Assembly (NCBI GenBank): GCA_003577305.1 | Contig: QEVL01000016.1 | Coordinates: 1-64,000, forward strand | DNA: 64,000 bases | Source of the DNA: Burkholderiales bacterium | GTDB lineage: Bacteria; Pseudomonadota; Gammaproteobacteria; Burkholderiales; Burkholderiaceae_E | Direction: 5' to 3' | Shown here: positions 51,501-59,556 of the stretch, piece by piece | Layout of the letters: each line of letters starts with the position of its first letter | Position numbering within the stretch: the stretch's first letter is position 1 | Program-made: the position numbers and the translations under genes | The notes under the pieces: generated by a model | Told to the model about the DNA's origin: nothing | What the model saw: only the letters and a program-made list of their open reading frames with translations | The model's database searches: none

Positions 51501-51858
51501 CTACCAGCGCGGCCGCATCCAGGACGAGAGCCTGCACTACGAGCAGCTCAAGCACACCGGCGAGTACCCGATCATCGGCGTGAACACGTTCCGCAACCCG
51601 CACGGCGACCCGATCCCGAAGACGCTCGAGCTGGCGCGCTCCACCGAGGAGGAGAAGCGCTCGCAGCTCGCGCGGCTCGCCGACTTCCACGCGCGCCACG
51701 CCGCCGAGGCGCCGGCGATGCTGCAGCGGCTGAAAGACACGGTGATCGGCAACGGCAACGTGTTCGAGGTGCTGATGGACGCGGTGCGCTGCTGCTCGCT
51801 CGGCCAGATCACCAACGCGCTGTTCGAGGTGGGCGGGCAGTACCGGCGCAACATGTGA
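48569..51858 (+). pseudogene. icmF: Fused isobutyryl-CoA mutase IcmF, frameshifted near its 3' end
   Basis: Domain order of IcmF: B12-binding ([15 protein letters not shown] near 30), MeaB-like GTPase chaperone (GTGGAGKSS near 227), linker, mutase barrel ([35 protein letters not shown]) and tail. It is in one frame to 51372, TPTEESVRR, then continues in another frame from 51373 as [16 protein letters not shown] to the stop at 51858. Compared with the family, about 15 residues (46 nt) that should join the two pieces are missing, so the frame shifts. As read, translation ends at 51583 with a nonsense tail. Either a real mutation or an assembly error. Interconverts isobutyryl- and n-butyryl-CoA. 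Confidence 0.85.
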
Positions 51859-51873
51859 AGACGATCGGCACGA

Positions 51874-52188
51874 TCAGCGGCCTTTGACGGGATTGCGGAC
51901 GTCGATGCCTTCGAACTGAAGGAGACCCGTGTCGGCAGAGTAGATCCGTCGCACGCCGTGTTCGCGCATGAGGGCGACGGTCCGGATGTCGAAGAAGAGA
52001 TTGCCGCTCGGGCTGCGCAGTTCGGCAATCACTTCGGAGAGCACGGACCGGTGCCGTGGGCCCGCGGAGAGCACGGTAAAGCGGGTGCTGGTCAACATCG
52101 GGGCCAGGAACGAGAACGCGCGCTCATGCTGAGGAGCGTCGCGGTTGGCGGCATACAGAAGAACGTTGGTGTCGATGACCCCCGACAT
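51874..52188 (-). pseudogene. PIN-domain toxin with internal deletion
   Basis: 104 residues against about 140. Starts like VapC (GVIDTNVLLYAANRDAPQHE) and ends like it (EVIAELRSPSGNLFFDIRTV, ALMREHGVRRIYSADTGL). The middle segment, with the helix carrying the second acidic residue (family WEFLRVATHPRVF-like), is replaced by a short APMLTSTRF. Probably inactive. Start overlaps the antitoxin stop by one base. Confidence 0.65.
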
Positions 52189-52418
52189 CAGGATTCGATC
52201 GCGGACTCCAGCGCGTCGCGATCGGCGATGTCGACGCGCGGGGCGCCCATCCGGAAGCGGGGCAGTTCGAAGCGGGCCGTCGCCTTCGAGCGTCTCTTCT
52301 GAAGACCCTCGGCGAGCAGTTCGTTGACGATCTCGGAGATCGAACGTCCTTCCCGCAGTGCCAGCTCGCGGACGGCCTGCATGCAGCCTTCTTCGAGGAT
52401 CAGCGTGGTTCGTTTCAT
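52188..52418 (-). CDS. Ribbon-helix-helix antitoxin (VapB type)
   Basis: 76 residues: KRTTLILEEGCMQAVRELAL and GRSISEIVNELLAEGL form the RHH DNA-binding fold, followed by a toxin-wrapping tail with FELPRFRMG. Pairs with the decayed PIN gene (TGATG overlap). A GAGAAT 6 nt before the ATG may be the -10, giving a leaderless message. Confidence 0.85.
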   Translation of the reverse strand: MKRTTLILEEGCMQAVRELALREGRSISEIVNELLAEGLQKRRSKATARFELPRFRMGAPRVDIADRDALESAIES

Positions 52419-52509
52419 GCGCTCATTCTCGCCGTGCGCCGGCGCCCGCGGCCGCCGCGAGAGGGGCGCGGCGCCGCGCGCGTCCCGGGCTACCGGATTG
52501 CGCGCCGCT

Positions 52510-54258
52510 TCAGACGGCCGCCGCCTGCGGCTGGCCGCCCGGGTGCGCCGCGGCGATCGCTGCCGCAGCGGCAGGTTCCGTGTTGCCGGCGGCGGTGCGC
52601 GCCTCCAGCGAAGCCAGGAACCGCCAGACGAACAGCAGCGTCACCGCCAGCAGGCCCGGATAACCGATGCCGGCGAGGATGTGCGGCAGCCAGGATTCGC
52701 CCGCTCGAACCGTGGGCAGGTTGAAGCTGAGCAGGCCGAGCGTGATGATCGCGCCGAAGATCCACATCGCGAGCAGCCAGGTGCCCGCCTCGAAGCCGCC
52801 GAGCGTGCGCCCCCAGCCGGTGGCCGGCCGTGCCGAGGCAGCGCCGGCGAGCGCGCCGGCGCTCGCCGCGGCTCCGTGCCCGGCCGGGCGCGTGGCGCGT
52901 GCGCCGAGCGTGAGCAGGTCGTAGACCACGACGATCGCGCCGATCGCGAAGACGAAGCCGAACACCGGCACGAGGATCTGGTAGGGCAGCATCGCGCGGC
53001 GCAGGTCGGTGCCGAACCAGTCGAGCCCGAGGATGCGCATCTCGTAGACCTGCACCGTGCCGCCGAGCGCGAAGGCGAGCGACATGCCGAGCATGCCGAG
53101 GAAGAGCAGCCAGAAGCCGAGCTTGCCCAGGCGCTGGTCGAACTTCCCGATGCCGTGCACTGCCGGAATCGCGAAGTAGGCCGCGGCCAGGCCGAGCATG
53201 CCGAAAGTGCCGAACAGCGCCAGGTGCGCATGGCTCGGCGTCACCCAGGTGCCGTGCGACCAGGCGTTGGTGAGCGCGAAGGTCATGCTGAACCCGAGGA
53301 TGCCGGCGCCCACCTGTTCGAGCACCACCGAGCCGAGAATGAAATAGAAGGCCGGCGCGTTGGCGAGCGGGTGCCGGTCGTGGTGCGCGTCGAGGTAGAT
53401 GTGCCAGAAGCAGAACACCAGCGGCAGCGGTTCGAGCGCGCTGAACAGCGACCCCCAGAACTGCCAGAACTCGGGCGTGCCGATCCAGAAGTAGTGGTGC
53501 GCGTTGCCCAGCAGGCCGGAGAGCCACACGAGCGTGACGCCCCAGAACACCGCATAGCCGACGGTGCGCACGTTCGCGCCGAACATCAGCACGATCAGGA
53601 AGCCGACCAGGCTGATGTGGATCACCTCCCAGACGCCTTCGACCCAGTAGTGCACCACGAACCAGCGGAAGTATTCCTGGCCGTCGAGCCGCTCGACGAA
53701 GAACATGCCGAACACCCACACCACGGTGAGCGCGCTCACGCCGATCGCCAGCCCCCGGTGGATCTCGTTCCACTGCTTCATCGCCGGGAAGGTGCGCAGC
53801 ACGATCGTGGCGAGGATCGCGAAGCCGATCAGGATCACGACGTCGGCGCCGCGCCCCGCGTCGATGTACTCGAGGCCCTCCTGGAGCCAGGGTTGGCCGG
53901 CCCACCAGCCGGCGATGCCGCGCTGTGCCAGCGTGAGCGTGAAGACGTTCCAGGCGACGACCACGATCAGTGCGTAGAAGAGCAGCTTCACCAGCCAGGG
54001 GGCGGCGAGTTCGCGCTTCGACAGCAGCGGCCCCACGTAGAGGATCGTGCCGATGAAGCCCGAGAGGATCCAGAGGATGCCGAGATTGGTGTGCTCGCTG
54101 CGCGCGACGTTGAAGTTCAGCGCTCCGGAGAGCAGCGCCGGCTCGACCCGCTGCGCGCCGACGATGAGCCCGAACACCACCTGCACCGCGAACAGCACGA
54201 GCATCAGCACGAAGAAGCGGTGGCTCAGCCGCTGCGTCTGGTATTCGGTGCGCATCAT
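52510..54258 (-). CDS. norB: Cytochrome-c nitric oxide reductase large subunit, NorB-like, C-terminally extended
   Basis: 582 residues; classical NorB has about 466. Haem-copper ligands: SEHTNLGILW, VVHYWVEGVWEVIH (FeB His and the NOR glutamates), GNAHHYFWIG (FeB His pair), ALEPLPL, HGTWVTPSHAHLALFG (haem ligands). These Glu residues mark NO reductase rather than cytochrome oxidase. After about residue 470 an Ala/Gly linker leads to two extra transmembrane helices (GFEAGTWLLAMWIFGAII, GYPGLLAVTLLFVW). Reduces NO to N2O. Coupled to the cytochrome c gene. Confidence 0.88.
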   Translation of the reverse strand: MMRTEYQTQRLSHRFFVLMLVLFAVQVVFGLIVGAQRVEPALLSGALNFNVARSEHTNLGILWILSGFIGTILYVGPLLSKRELAAPWLVKLLFYALIVVVAWNVFTLTLAQRGIAGWWAGQPWLQEGLEYIDAGRGADVVILIGFAILATIVLRTFPAMKQWNEIHRGLAIGVSALTVVWVFGMFFVERLDGQEYFRWFVVHYWVEGVWEVIHISLVGFLIVLMFGANVRTVGYAVFWGVTLVWLSGLLGNAHHYFWIGTPEFWQFWGSLFSALEPLPLVFCFWHIYLDAHHDRHPLANAPAFYFILGSVVLEQVGAGILGFSMTFALTNAWSHGTWVTPSHAHLALFGTFGMLGLAAAYFAIPAVHGIGKFDQRLGKLGFWLLFLGMLGMSLAFALGGTVQVYEMRILGLDWFGTDLRRAMLPYQILVPVFGFVFAIGAIVVVYDLLTLGARATRPAGHGAAASAGALAGAASARPATGWGRTLGGFEAGTWLLAMWIFGAIITLGLLSFNLPTVRAGESWLPHILAGIGYPGLLAVTLLFVWRFLASLEARTAAGNTEPAAAAAIAAAHPGGQPQAAAV

Positions 54259-55247
54259 TTCCTCGCGAGGCTGCGGATGTAGGCCACGATCGCTTCGCGC
54301 TGCTCGTGCGTCGTGAGGGTCTCGTAGCCCGGCATCACGCCGGCCGCGAATCCGGCTGCGATGCGCGCGTCGGGCTGGACGATCGACTGCTCCAGGTACG
54401 CGTCGTCGGCGGTCACCGTCGAGCCGTCGGTGAGCTTCGACTGCGAGCCGTACAGACCGCCCCAGCCCGGACCCACCTTGCGCTGGGTGTCGGTAGCGTG
54501 GCAGGCGAGGCAGCCGAGGTCCTGGACCAGCTTCGCGCCCTGCGCGGCCGGGTCGGCCGCGCTCGCGCCCGCCGCGGCGCCGGCAGGAGCCGGCGCCGCG
54601 GCGGAAGCGGACGCGGATGCTGCCGCCGAAGCGGTCGCCGCGGTCGCGGCGACCGCGGGCGCGCCGATGGCACCGGCAGCCGCGGCGGCGCGCGCGGCGG
54701 GCCACGGTGTCGGCGGCCAGCCCTCGGTGTTCATCGCCGAGGTGTACCTCAGGAACGCGATCAGCTGGCCGATCTCGTCGCGCGTGAACGGCAGGTTCGG
54801 CATGAAGGTGTTCGTGCCGCCACGGCGCTCGATGCGCTCGCGCGCGGCCGGATAGCGCTCGAGGTAGTCGTCGAACGAATCGGTGCCGGCGGCCGCAGCG
54901 ACGGCCGGGTTCTGCAGTTGCACCCGGATCGCGGCAGCGGTCGGCCAGGCGCCGGCCGAGGGCAGGAACGCGGCCAGCCACGCCGGCCCGGCGCGGCGAT
55001 ACAGGTCGGTGAGGTCGGGCCCGAAGTAGGCGCCGTTGCCGACGATCGTGTGGCAGCCCATGCAGTTGTACGCCTGGAAGACGCGCCTGCCCTCGACCGC
55101 CGAGTAGCGGTCGAACGACACCTCCTGCGGGAGCGCCTGCTTGCGCGGACCGACGAAGGAGAGGATCGAGAGCGCCGCGAACAGGACCGTCATGAGGCCC
55201 AGCACGGCCAGCGCGATGCGCCGTCTGCGCGGCTCGTCGTTGCACAC
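54255..55247 (-). CDS. norC: NorC-like membrane cytochrome c with a second c-type haem domain
   Basis: 330 residues from a GTG; NorC is usually about 150. An N-terminal anchor (ALAVLGLMTVLFAALSILSF) precedes a NorC domain with haem site YNCMGCHTIVGNGAYFGPDL. A long Ala-rich linker joins a second haem site GCLACHATDTQRKVGPGWGG with Met ligand in AAGVMPGYETL. The extra domain may accept electrons in place of a soluble cytochrome. The stop overlaps norB. Confidence 0.85.
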   Translation of the reverse strand: MCNDEPRRRRIALAVLGLMTVLFAALSILSFVGPRKQALPQEVSFDRYSAVEGRRVFQAYNCMGCHTIVGNGAYFGPDLTDLYRRAGPAWLAAFLPSAGAWPTAAAIRVQLQNPAVAAAAGTDSFDDYLERYPAARERIERRGGTNTFMPNLPFTRDEIGQLIAFLRYTSAMNTEGWPPTPWPAARAAAAAGAIGAPAVAATAATASAAASASASAAAPAPAGAAAGASAADPAAQGAKLVQDLGCLACHATDTQRKVGPGWGGLYGSQSKLTDGSTVTADDAYLEQSIVQPDARIAAGFAAGVMPGYETLTTHEQREAIVAYIRSLARK

Positions 55248-55249
55248 GA

Positions 55250-55483
55250 TCAGCGCTCCTCGTCGAGTTCGTGCCCGGCCTCGTGCTCGAACAGCTCGCG
55301 CAGGCTGCCGATGAAGACCTGGAAGACGTACACCGCGAGCACGAAGCCGAGCGCGAAGTACAGGTACCAGGCCAGTGGCGATTCGGGCCAGTATTCGAAG
55401 TCGCGCCAGAACGGCCACGACAGCAGCAGGCTGATTGCGCTGGCCGCGATCGAGATCAGGAGGTCGGTCGAACGCTGCGTCAT
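55250..55483 (-). CDS. Small two-helix membrane protein at the head of the NOR operon
   Basis: 77 residues: STDLLISIAASAISLLLSW and PLAWYLYFALGFVLAVYVFQ are two transmembrane segments, with an acidic tail HEAGHELDEER. Not a recognised family. Two bases before the norC GTG, so cotranslated; perhaps an assembly or stability subunit. Confidence 0.7.
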   Translation of the reverse strand: MTQRSTDLLISIAASAISLLLSWPFWRDFEYWPESPLAWYLYFALGFVLAVYVFQVFIGSLRELFEHEAGHELDEER

Positions 55484-55785
55484 GGGCGAGGCTCGCGACT
55501 GGTTGGAACACGGCTCGAAATCGAGCACGCGGGGATGGACGCAAAAGATATATACAAAATATACCAATTGCAATCGAATGGATTTCTCTTGGTCGCGCGC
55601 AACCGTCGACCCTTTCCGCGGCATCCTCGCGATCGATCCTGCTGCCGGTGAAGGCGGGCGACGCGACGATTCACGATATGCAATGCACTGCGCGTGAGGG
55701 TTGACGCCGACTGCGATGGAGAGGAAAGTTGCTTTCTCTTTACACCCCGACCGTCCGTTGACGGTGCACAAGAAAAGGGTGACGC
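55484..55785. other. Divergent regulatory gap, NOR operon / sulfur cluster
   Basis: 302 bp, no gene seen. It is AT-rich around 55540-55580, unlike its surroundings. It holds the NsrR-like dyad, and near 55720-55739 an imperfect small hairpin (AGAGGAAAG, TTG, CTTTCTCT) before the DsrE gene. Confidence 0.6.
55545..55567 (-). promoter_or_regulatory. NsrR-like binding site of the NOR operon
   Basis: Dyad centred on 55556 with half-sites GATATAT (55547-55553) and ATATACC (55559-55565), preceded by AA. This is the 11-1-11 spacing of NsrR boxes (AAGATGCATTT and its mirror) with most outer positions conserved. It lies 62 bp before the first NOR gene. NsrR is a nitric-oxide-sensing repressor; its gene is not in this window. 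Confidence 0.5.
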
Positions 55786-56178
55786 ATGGCTGCCAAGCCG
55801 ATCAGCATCATCGTCGTCGCTGGATCGAGGGAGCGCCTGCAGATGGCCGCGATGATCGCGGCGGTCGGGGCGGTGAGCGGGAACCCGGTCACGGTGTTCC
55901 TGTCGATGAACGCGCTGCAGTACTTCGTCAAGGGCGACCGGACGGCCGCACCGCCCGAGGGCCGCTTCGGCGAGCTTCTCGACGCGAAGAACGCGCCGCC
56001 GTTCAGGGCCATGTTCGAGCAGGCGGTCACGCTGGGCGACGCGAAGATCCATCCGTGCTCGATGGCGATGGACGTCATGGGGCTGGAGCCCTCCGCGCTC
56101 GAGCCGTGGCTGGCCGAACCGCTGGGCCTCACGAAGTTCCTCGGCGACGCGGCCGATGCGCAGATCTGGTCGTTCTGA
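55786..56178 (+). CDS. DsrE-family sulfur-transfer protein
   Basis: 130 residues: [53 protein letters not shown]. The Cys in IHPCSMA is the likely sulfur acceptor. First of four plus-strand genes with TusA, SQR-like and DUF1641 proteins. Confidence 0.85.
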   Translation: MAAKPISIIVVAGSRERLQMAAMIAAVGAVSGNPVTVFLSMNALQYFVKGDRTAAPPEGRFGELLDAKNAPPFRAMFEQAVTLGDAKIHPCSMAMDVMGLEPSALEPWLAEPLGLTKFLGDAADAQIWSF

Positions 56179-56211
56179 ACGATTCGCCGACACACGAGCG
56201 AGGAAGGAGTC

Positions 56212-56442
56212 ATGGCCGAGAAAAGGGTGATCGACGCGCGCGGAAGCTTCTGCCCAGGTCCGCTGATGGAACTGATCGCCGGCATGAAGATGGCGCAGGT
56301 CGGCGACGAGCTCGAAGTGCTCTCGAGCGACAAGGGTTCGGCCAACGACATTCCCGAGTGGATCCACAAGGCGGGGCACGAGCACATCGGCACCCGCGAG
56401 GAGGCCGGTGTCTGGCACATATCGGTCAGGAAGGTGAAGTAG
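56212..56442 (+). CDS. TusA-family sulfur carrier
   Basis: 76 residues with the TusA motif IDARGSFCPGPLMELIAGMK; the Cys of CPGP carries persulfide. VLSSDKGSANDIPEWI follows as usual. GAGGAAGGAG precedes the ATG. Between DsrE and the SQR-like enzyme. Confidence 0.9.
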   Translation: MAEKRVIDARGSFCPGPLMELIAGMKMAQVGDELEVLSSDKGSANDIPEWIHKAGHEHIGTREEAGVWHISVRKVK

Positions 56443-56506
56443 GAAAGACGCAGGAGAGGCGGGCTGAAGCGACGGCCAGATACACGAACAACCGGAGGAC
56501 GAAGAA

Positions 56507-57640
56507 ATGCGCATCCTGATCATCGGCGGCGGCATGGGCGGTACGATCCTGGCGAACAATCTCGCGCGGCGGCTGGCGCCCGAACTGAAGACCGGCAAGG
56601 CAAGGATCACGATGCTGTCGGCGTCCGAGCGGCACTTCTACCAGCCGGGGCTGCTCTACCTGGCGTTCGGGCGCGTCACGCCCGACGAGCTGTACCGCGA
56701 CCAGGCGAGCCTGCTCGAGCCCGGCATCGAATTCCTCGTCGACCCCGCCGAGCAGTTCCTGCTCGACCAGAACCAGGTGCGGACGAAGAGCGGACGCACT
56801 TTCGACTACGACATCCTCGCGATCGCCACCGGATCGCGCCCGGTGCCCGAGCTGATCCCCGGCCTGGCGGAGAACTCCGAAACCTTCTATACCGAGGAGA
56901 CCGCGCTGAAGATGTTCAGGCGGCTGCGCGAGTTCGAAGGCGGCCGCGTCGTGATCGCGGTGGGCGTGCCGCACAAGTGCCCGATGGCGCCGCTCGAGAT
57001 CACGTTCATGCTGCACGATTACTTCAAGGACCGCGGCATCCTCGACAAGGTGAAGCTGCACTACACCTACCCCATCGGCCGCGTGCACAGCCTGGAGAAC
57101 GTCGCGAAGTGGGCGGCGCCCGAGATGGCGCGCCTCGGCATCACCTACGAGACGCTGTTCAACATCAAGGAAGTCGACGGAACCGCGAAGGTGGTGCGCA
57201 GCGAAGAGGGTTCCGAGACGCCGTTCGACCTGCTGGTCTCGATTCCCGCGCACCGCGGCATGGAGGTCATCGAGAAGAACAACCTCGGCACCGGCGGCTT
57301 CATCCCCACCCATCGGCACCAGCTCAACATGGAGGGTCGCAAGAACGTCTACGTGCTCGGCGACACGACCAACCTGCCGATCAGCAAGGCGGGCTCCACC
57401 GCGCACTTCGAGGCCGAGGCGCTCGGCGAGAACATCGCCGCGATCGTCAAGCTCGGCGCGCCGGTGCGCGACTACGACGGCAAGGTGTTCTGCTTCATCG
57501 AGGCCGGAAAAGACCGCGCCACCTACGCGATGTTCGACTATCTCAATCCGCCCGACCCGAAGCCGCCGACCAAGGCCATCCACTGGTTCAAGATGGCCTA
57601 CAACAAGCTGTACTGGACTTCCGCACGCGGCCTGCTCTGA
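56507..57640 (+). CDS. Sulfide:quinone reductase-like flavoprotein
   Basis: 377 residues. FAD site ILIIGGGMGGTILANNLA, SASERHFYQPGLLYLAFG, YDILAIATGSRPVPELIPG; second dinucleotide region GGRVVIAVGVPHKCPMAPLE with Cys158; GRKNVYVLGDTTNLPISKAG; Cys329 in GKVFCFIEAG. C158/C329 match the two redox cysteines kept in all SQRs; a third is absent. Probably membrane-associated through its C-terminal Trp/Tyr-rich helices. Oxidises sulfide or a carrier persulfide to the quinone pool. Confidence 0.85.
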   Translation: MRILIIGGGMGGTILANNLARRLAPELKTGKARITMLSASERHFYQPGLLYLAFGRVTPDELYRDQASLLEPGIEFLVDPAEQFLLDQNQVRTKSGRTFDYDILAIATGSRPVPELIPGLAENSETFYTEETALKMFRRLREFEGGRVVIAVGVPHKCPMAPLEITFMLHDYFKDRGILDKVKLHYTYPIGRVHSLENVAKWAAPEMARLGITYETLFNIKEVDGTAKVVRSEEGSETPFDLLVSIPAHRGMEVIEKNNLGTGGFIPTHRHQLNMEGRKNVYVLGDTTNLPISKAGSTAHFEAEALGENIAAIVKLGAPVRDYDGKVFCFIEAGKDRATYAMFDYLNPPDPKPPTKAIHWFKMAYNKLYWTSARGLL

Positions 57641-57658
57641 CCACCGGGAGGACCGAAG

Positions 57659-58456
57659 ATGGACACGCAGACCGGTGAACCGCGCGCGCTCGACGGCGAG
57701 ATCGAGCGCCTGGTGGCGGCGGCGGGCGACGCGCTCACCGACGAGATGGTCGGGCGCCTCGCGGGCACCGCGGCCGACGCGGCCGAACTGATGGACCAGA
57801 TCGCCCGGGCAGGGCTCGCCCGGGCGATTCCGGCGCTCGCGCAGATGGCGCACAACGGCGACCTCGAGCGCCTGGGCCAGCTCGCGCGCGTCTACAGCTC
57901 GGCGCAGGACTCGCTCACCGACGAGATGGTCGGGCGTCTGTCGGCCACGATCGGCGACGGGCTGGCGCTGATGGACCAGGTCAACCGCGCCGGCCTCGAC
58001 CGCGCGATTCCCGCGCTGGCCGAGATGGTGCACAACGGCGACCTGCAGCGGCTGGTGAAGCTCGCGCGCGTCTACGGCTCGGCCGAGGACGCGCTCACCG
58101 ACGAGATGGTCGGGCGGCTCACCGAAACGGTGGGCAATGGCCTGTCGCTGCTCGACCGCTTCGCACGCGGCGGCGCCGACCGGGTGATCGGCATCCTCGA
58201 GCGGCTGGAGAGCTCGGGCGCGCTGCAGAAGCTCTCGGAGACGCTGCCCGAGCTGACGGAGCGGATGTCGCGCATCCAGTCGATGCTCGGGGCAGTGGAG
58301 TCGGCGGCCGAGCGCACCCGCAGGCTGCCGCGCGCGCGCGGGGGCCTTGGCGGACTGTGGGAGTTGATGCGCGACCCCGAGGCGCAGGAGACGCTGCGCT
58401 TCCTGCTCGCGGTGGGCAAGGAGTTGCGCGGCACGCTGGCGGCGCCCCCGCGCTGA
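57659..58456 (+). CDS. DUF1641 protein with three 60-residue repeats
   Basis: 265 residues. DUF1641 proteins regularly follow SQR-like genes. Here the helical unit ALTDEMVGRL, LMDQ, RAGL, RAIPAL, HNGDL, RLxxLARVY is repeated about three times with exact 60-residue spacing; the ordinary DUF1641 core (RVIGILERLESSGALQKLSE) is at the C-terminus. Function not established; perhaps a scaffold for the SQR. Confidence 0.85.
   Translation: MDTQTGEPRALDGEIERLVAAAGDALTDEMVGRLAGTAADAAELMDQIARAGLARAIPALAQMAHNGDLERLGQLARVYSSAQDSLTDEMVGRLSATIGDGLALMDQVNRAGLDRAIPALAEMVHNGDLQRLVKLARVYGSAEDALTDEMVGRLTETVGNGLSLLDRFARGGADRVIGILERLESSGALQKLSETLPELTERMSRIQSMLGAVESAAERTRRLPRARGGLGGLWELMRDPEAQETLRFLLAVGKELRGTLAAPPR
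57732..58116 (+). repeat. In-gene tandem repeats with 180-bp period
   Basis: The block GCTCACCGACGAGATGGTCG occurs at 57733, 57913 and 58093, exactly 180 bp (60 codons) apart, with similar but diverged sequence between. The strict DNA identity points to recent duplication or gene conversion within the DUF1641 gene. Confidence 0.9.
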
Positions 58457-58462
58457 CCCGGT

Positions 58463-59290
58463 TCAGGGCTTGCGCCGGTAGATCACCCAGTACACCAGCG
58501 CCACCAGCACGCTGCCGCCCAGCAGGTTGCCGGCGATCACCGGCACCAGGTTGCCGGCCATTGCGGGCCACCCGAGCACGTCGGCTCCGGGTAGCGCGCG
58601 CAGTGTCGGGTCGGCCGCCAGCAGGAAGATCGCCAGCGGAAAGAAGAACATGTTGGCGATCGAGTGCTCGAAGCCGAGCGCCACGAAGGCGGCGATCGGC
58701 GGAACGATCGCGACCGACTTGTCGACCACGCTGCGCCCCGCGGCGGCCATCCAGACCGCGAGGCACACCAGCACGTTGCACAGCGCGCCGCGAGCGAAGG
58801 CGACGTCCCAGGGCAGCGCGGCCTTCGCCGCGGCGACCTCGACCGCCTTCTTCGCGACCAGCCCGCCGTTCAGCGAGCCGGTGTCGGCCAGCAGCACCAG
58901 CACCGCGAGGCCGGTGGCGCCGGCGAGGTTGCCCAGGCACACGACGAACCAGTTGCGCAGCAACTCGCGCGTGCCGACCTTCCCTTCGGCCCAGGCCATC
59001 GCCAGCAGGTTGTTGCCGGTGAACAGTTCGGCGCCGGCCACCACGACCAGGATCAGCCCGAGCGAGAACACCACGCCGCCGAGCACGCGCGAGGTTGCGA
59101 ACGACAGCGTCGGATCGCTCGCCACCAGCAGGAACGCGATCGATCCGAGGCCGACGAAGGCGCCGGCCAGCAAGGCCAGCATCGACATCGAGCGCAACGG
59201 CAGCCGCGCCTTGACCACGCCGATGGTTTCGATGCGCGCGGCGACTTCGTGCGGCGAGAACGCGTCGGAGCCGAAGATCTCGCCGGCCAT
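58463..59290 (-). CDS. Formate/nitrite transporter (FNT) family channel
   Basis: 275 residues from the ATG at 59290; a TTG at 59353 would add 21 Pro/Ala-rich residues. FNT features: FVGLGSIAFLLVASD, AGAELFTGNNLLAM (omega loop), LRNWFVVCLGNLAGA, GALCNVLVCLAVWMAAA, FVALGFEHSIANMFFFPLAI. Six helices expected. Could carry formate, nitrite or hydrosulfide; with sulfur genes on one side and NOR nearby, HS- or nitrite are both plausible. Convergent with DUF1641. Confidence 0.88.
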   Translation of the reverse strand: MAGEIFGSDAFSPHEVAARIETIGVVKARLPLRSMSMLALLAGAFVGLGSIAFLLVASDPTLSFATSRVLGGVVFSLGLILVVVAGAELFTGNNLLAMAWAEGKVGTRELLRNWFVVCLGNLAGATGLAVLVLLADTGSLNGGLVAKKAVEVAAAKAALPWDVAFARGALCNVLVCLAVWMAAAGRSVVDKSVAIVPPIAAFVALGFEHSIANMFFFPLAIFLLAADPTLRALPGADVLGWPAMAGNLVPVIAGNLLGGSVLVALVYWVIYRRKP

Positions 59291-59467
59291 CAGCGGGAAT
59301 CCGGGCGGGCGTGCGGCGGGGACGGTGGGTGCGATCGCTGGCGCATCGCGCAAGCTTACGCGATCGGCGCCGCCGGGCGGGTGCCGGCGCTGCGCTGCAG
59401 ATCGCGACTGCCGCGACGCAATATGTGCGTCGCAACATTTCTAAAAAGATCTACAAAGCGTCGATCT

Positions 59468-59481
59468 TTGATTCAGATCAA
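59468..59481 (+). promoter_or_regulatory. FNR/AcpR box of the bzd operon
   Basis: TTGAT-TCAG-ATCAA is a perfect FNR-type site. Its centre (59474.5) lies 41-42 bp before the expected start near 59516, with AATTAT (59505-59510) as -10: class II activation under anoxia. In Azoarcus the bzd promoter is activated by the FNR homologue AcpR, so the same logic is expected. Confidence 0.85.
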
Positions 59482-59512
59482 GGATCCGGGGGTGCCTGTG
59501 GCTCAATTATGT

Positions 59513-59528
59513 ATTCCGGTACCGGAAT
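59513..59528. promoter_or_regulatory. 16-bp perfect palindrome over the bzd start site
   Basis: ATTCCGGT-ACCGGAAT covers the predicted transcription start of the bzd operon. Position and symmetry suit a repressor operator released by the aromatic substrate or its CoA ester. It does not contain the TGCA repeats described for BzdR, so the repressor may be different. Confidence 0.65.
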
Positions 59529-59556
59529 GCGTATTTTGACCTGCGAGGAGAAAGCG

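Noticed and set aside
55568-55582. Possible FNR box before the NOR operon around CAATTGCAAT
   Set aside because: Does not fit TTGATNNNNATCAA; the NsrR-like dyad is a better explanation.
55720-55739. Hairpin with T-rich end before the DsrE gene
   Set aside because: Stem is short with a bulge and lies upstream of a gene without any riboswitch-like sequence; too weak for an attenuator.
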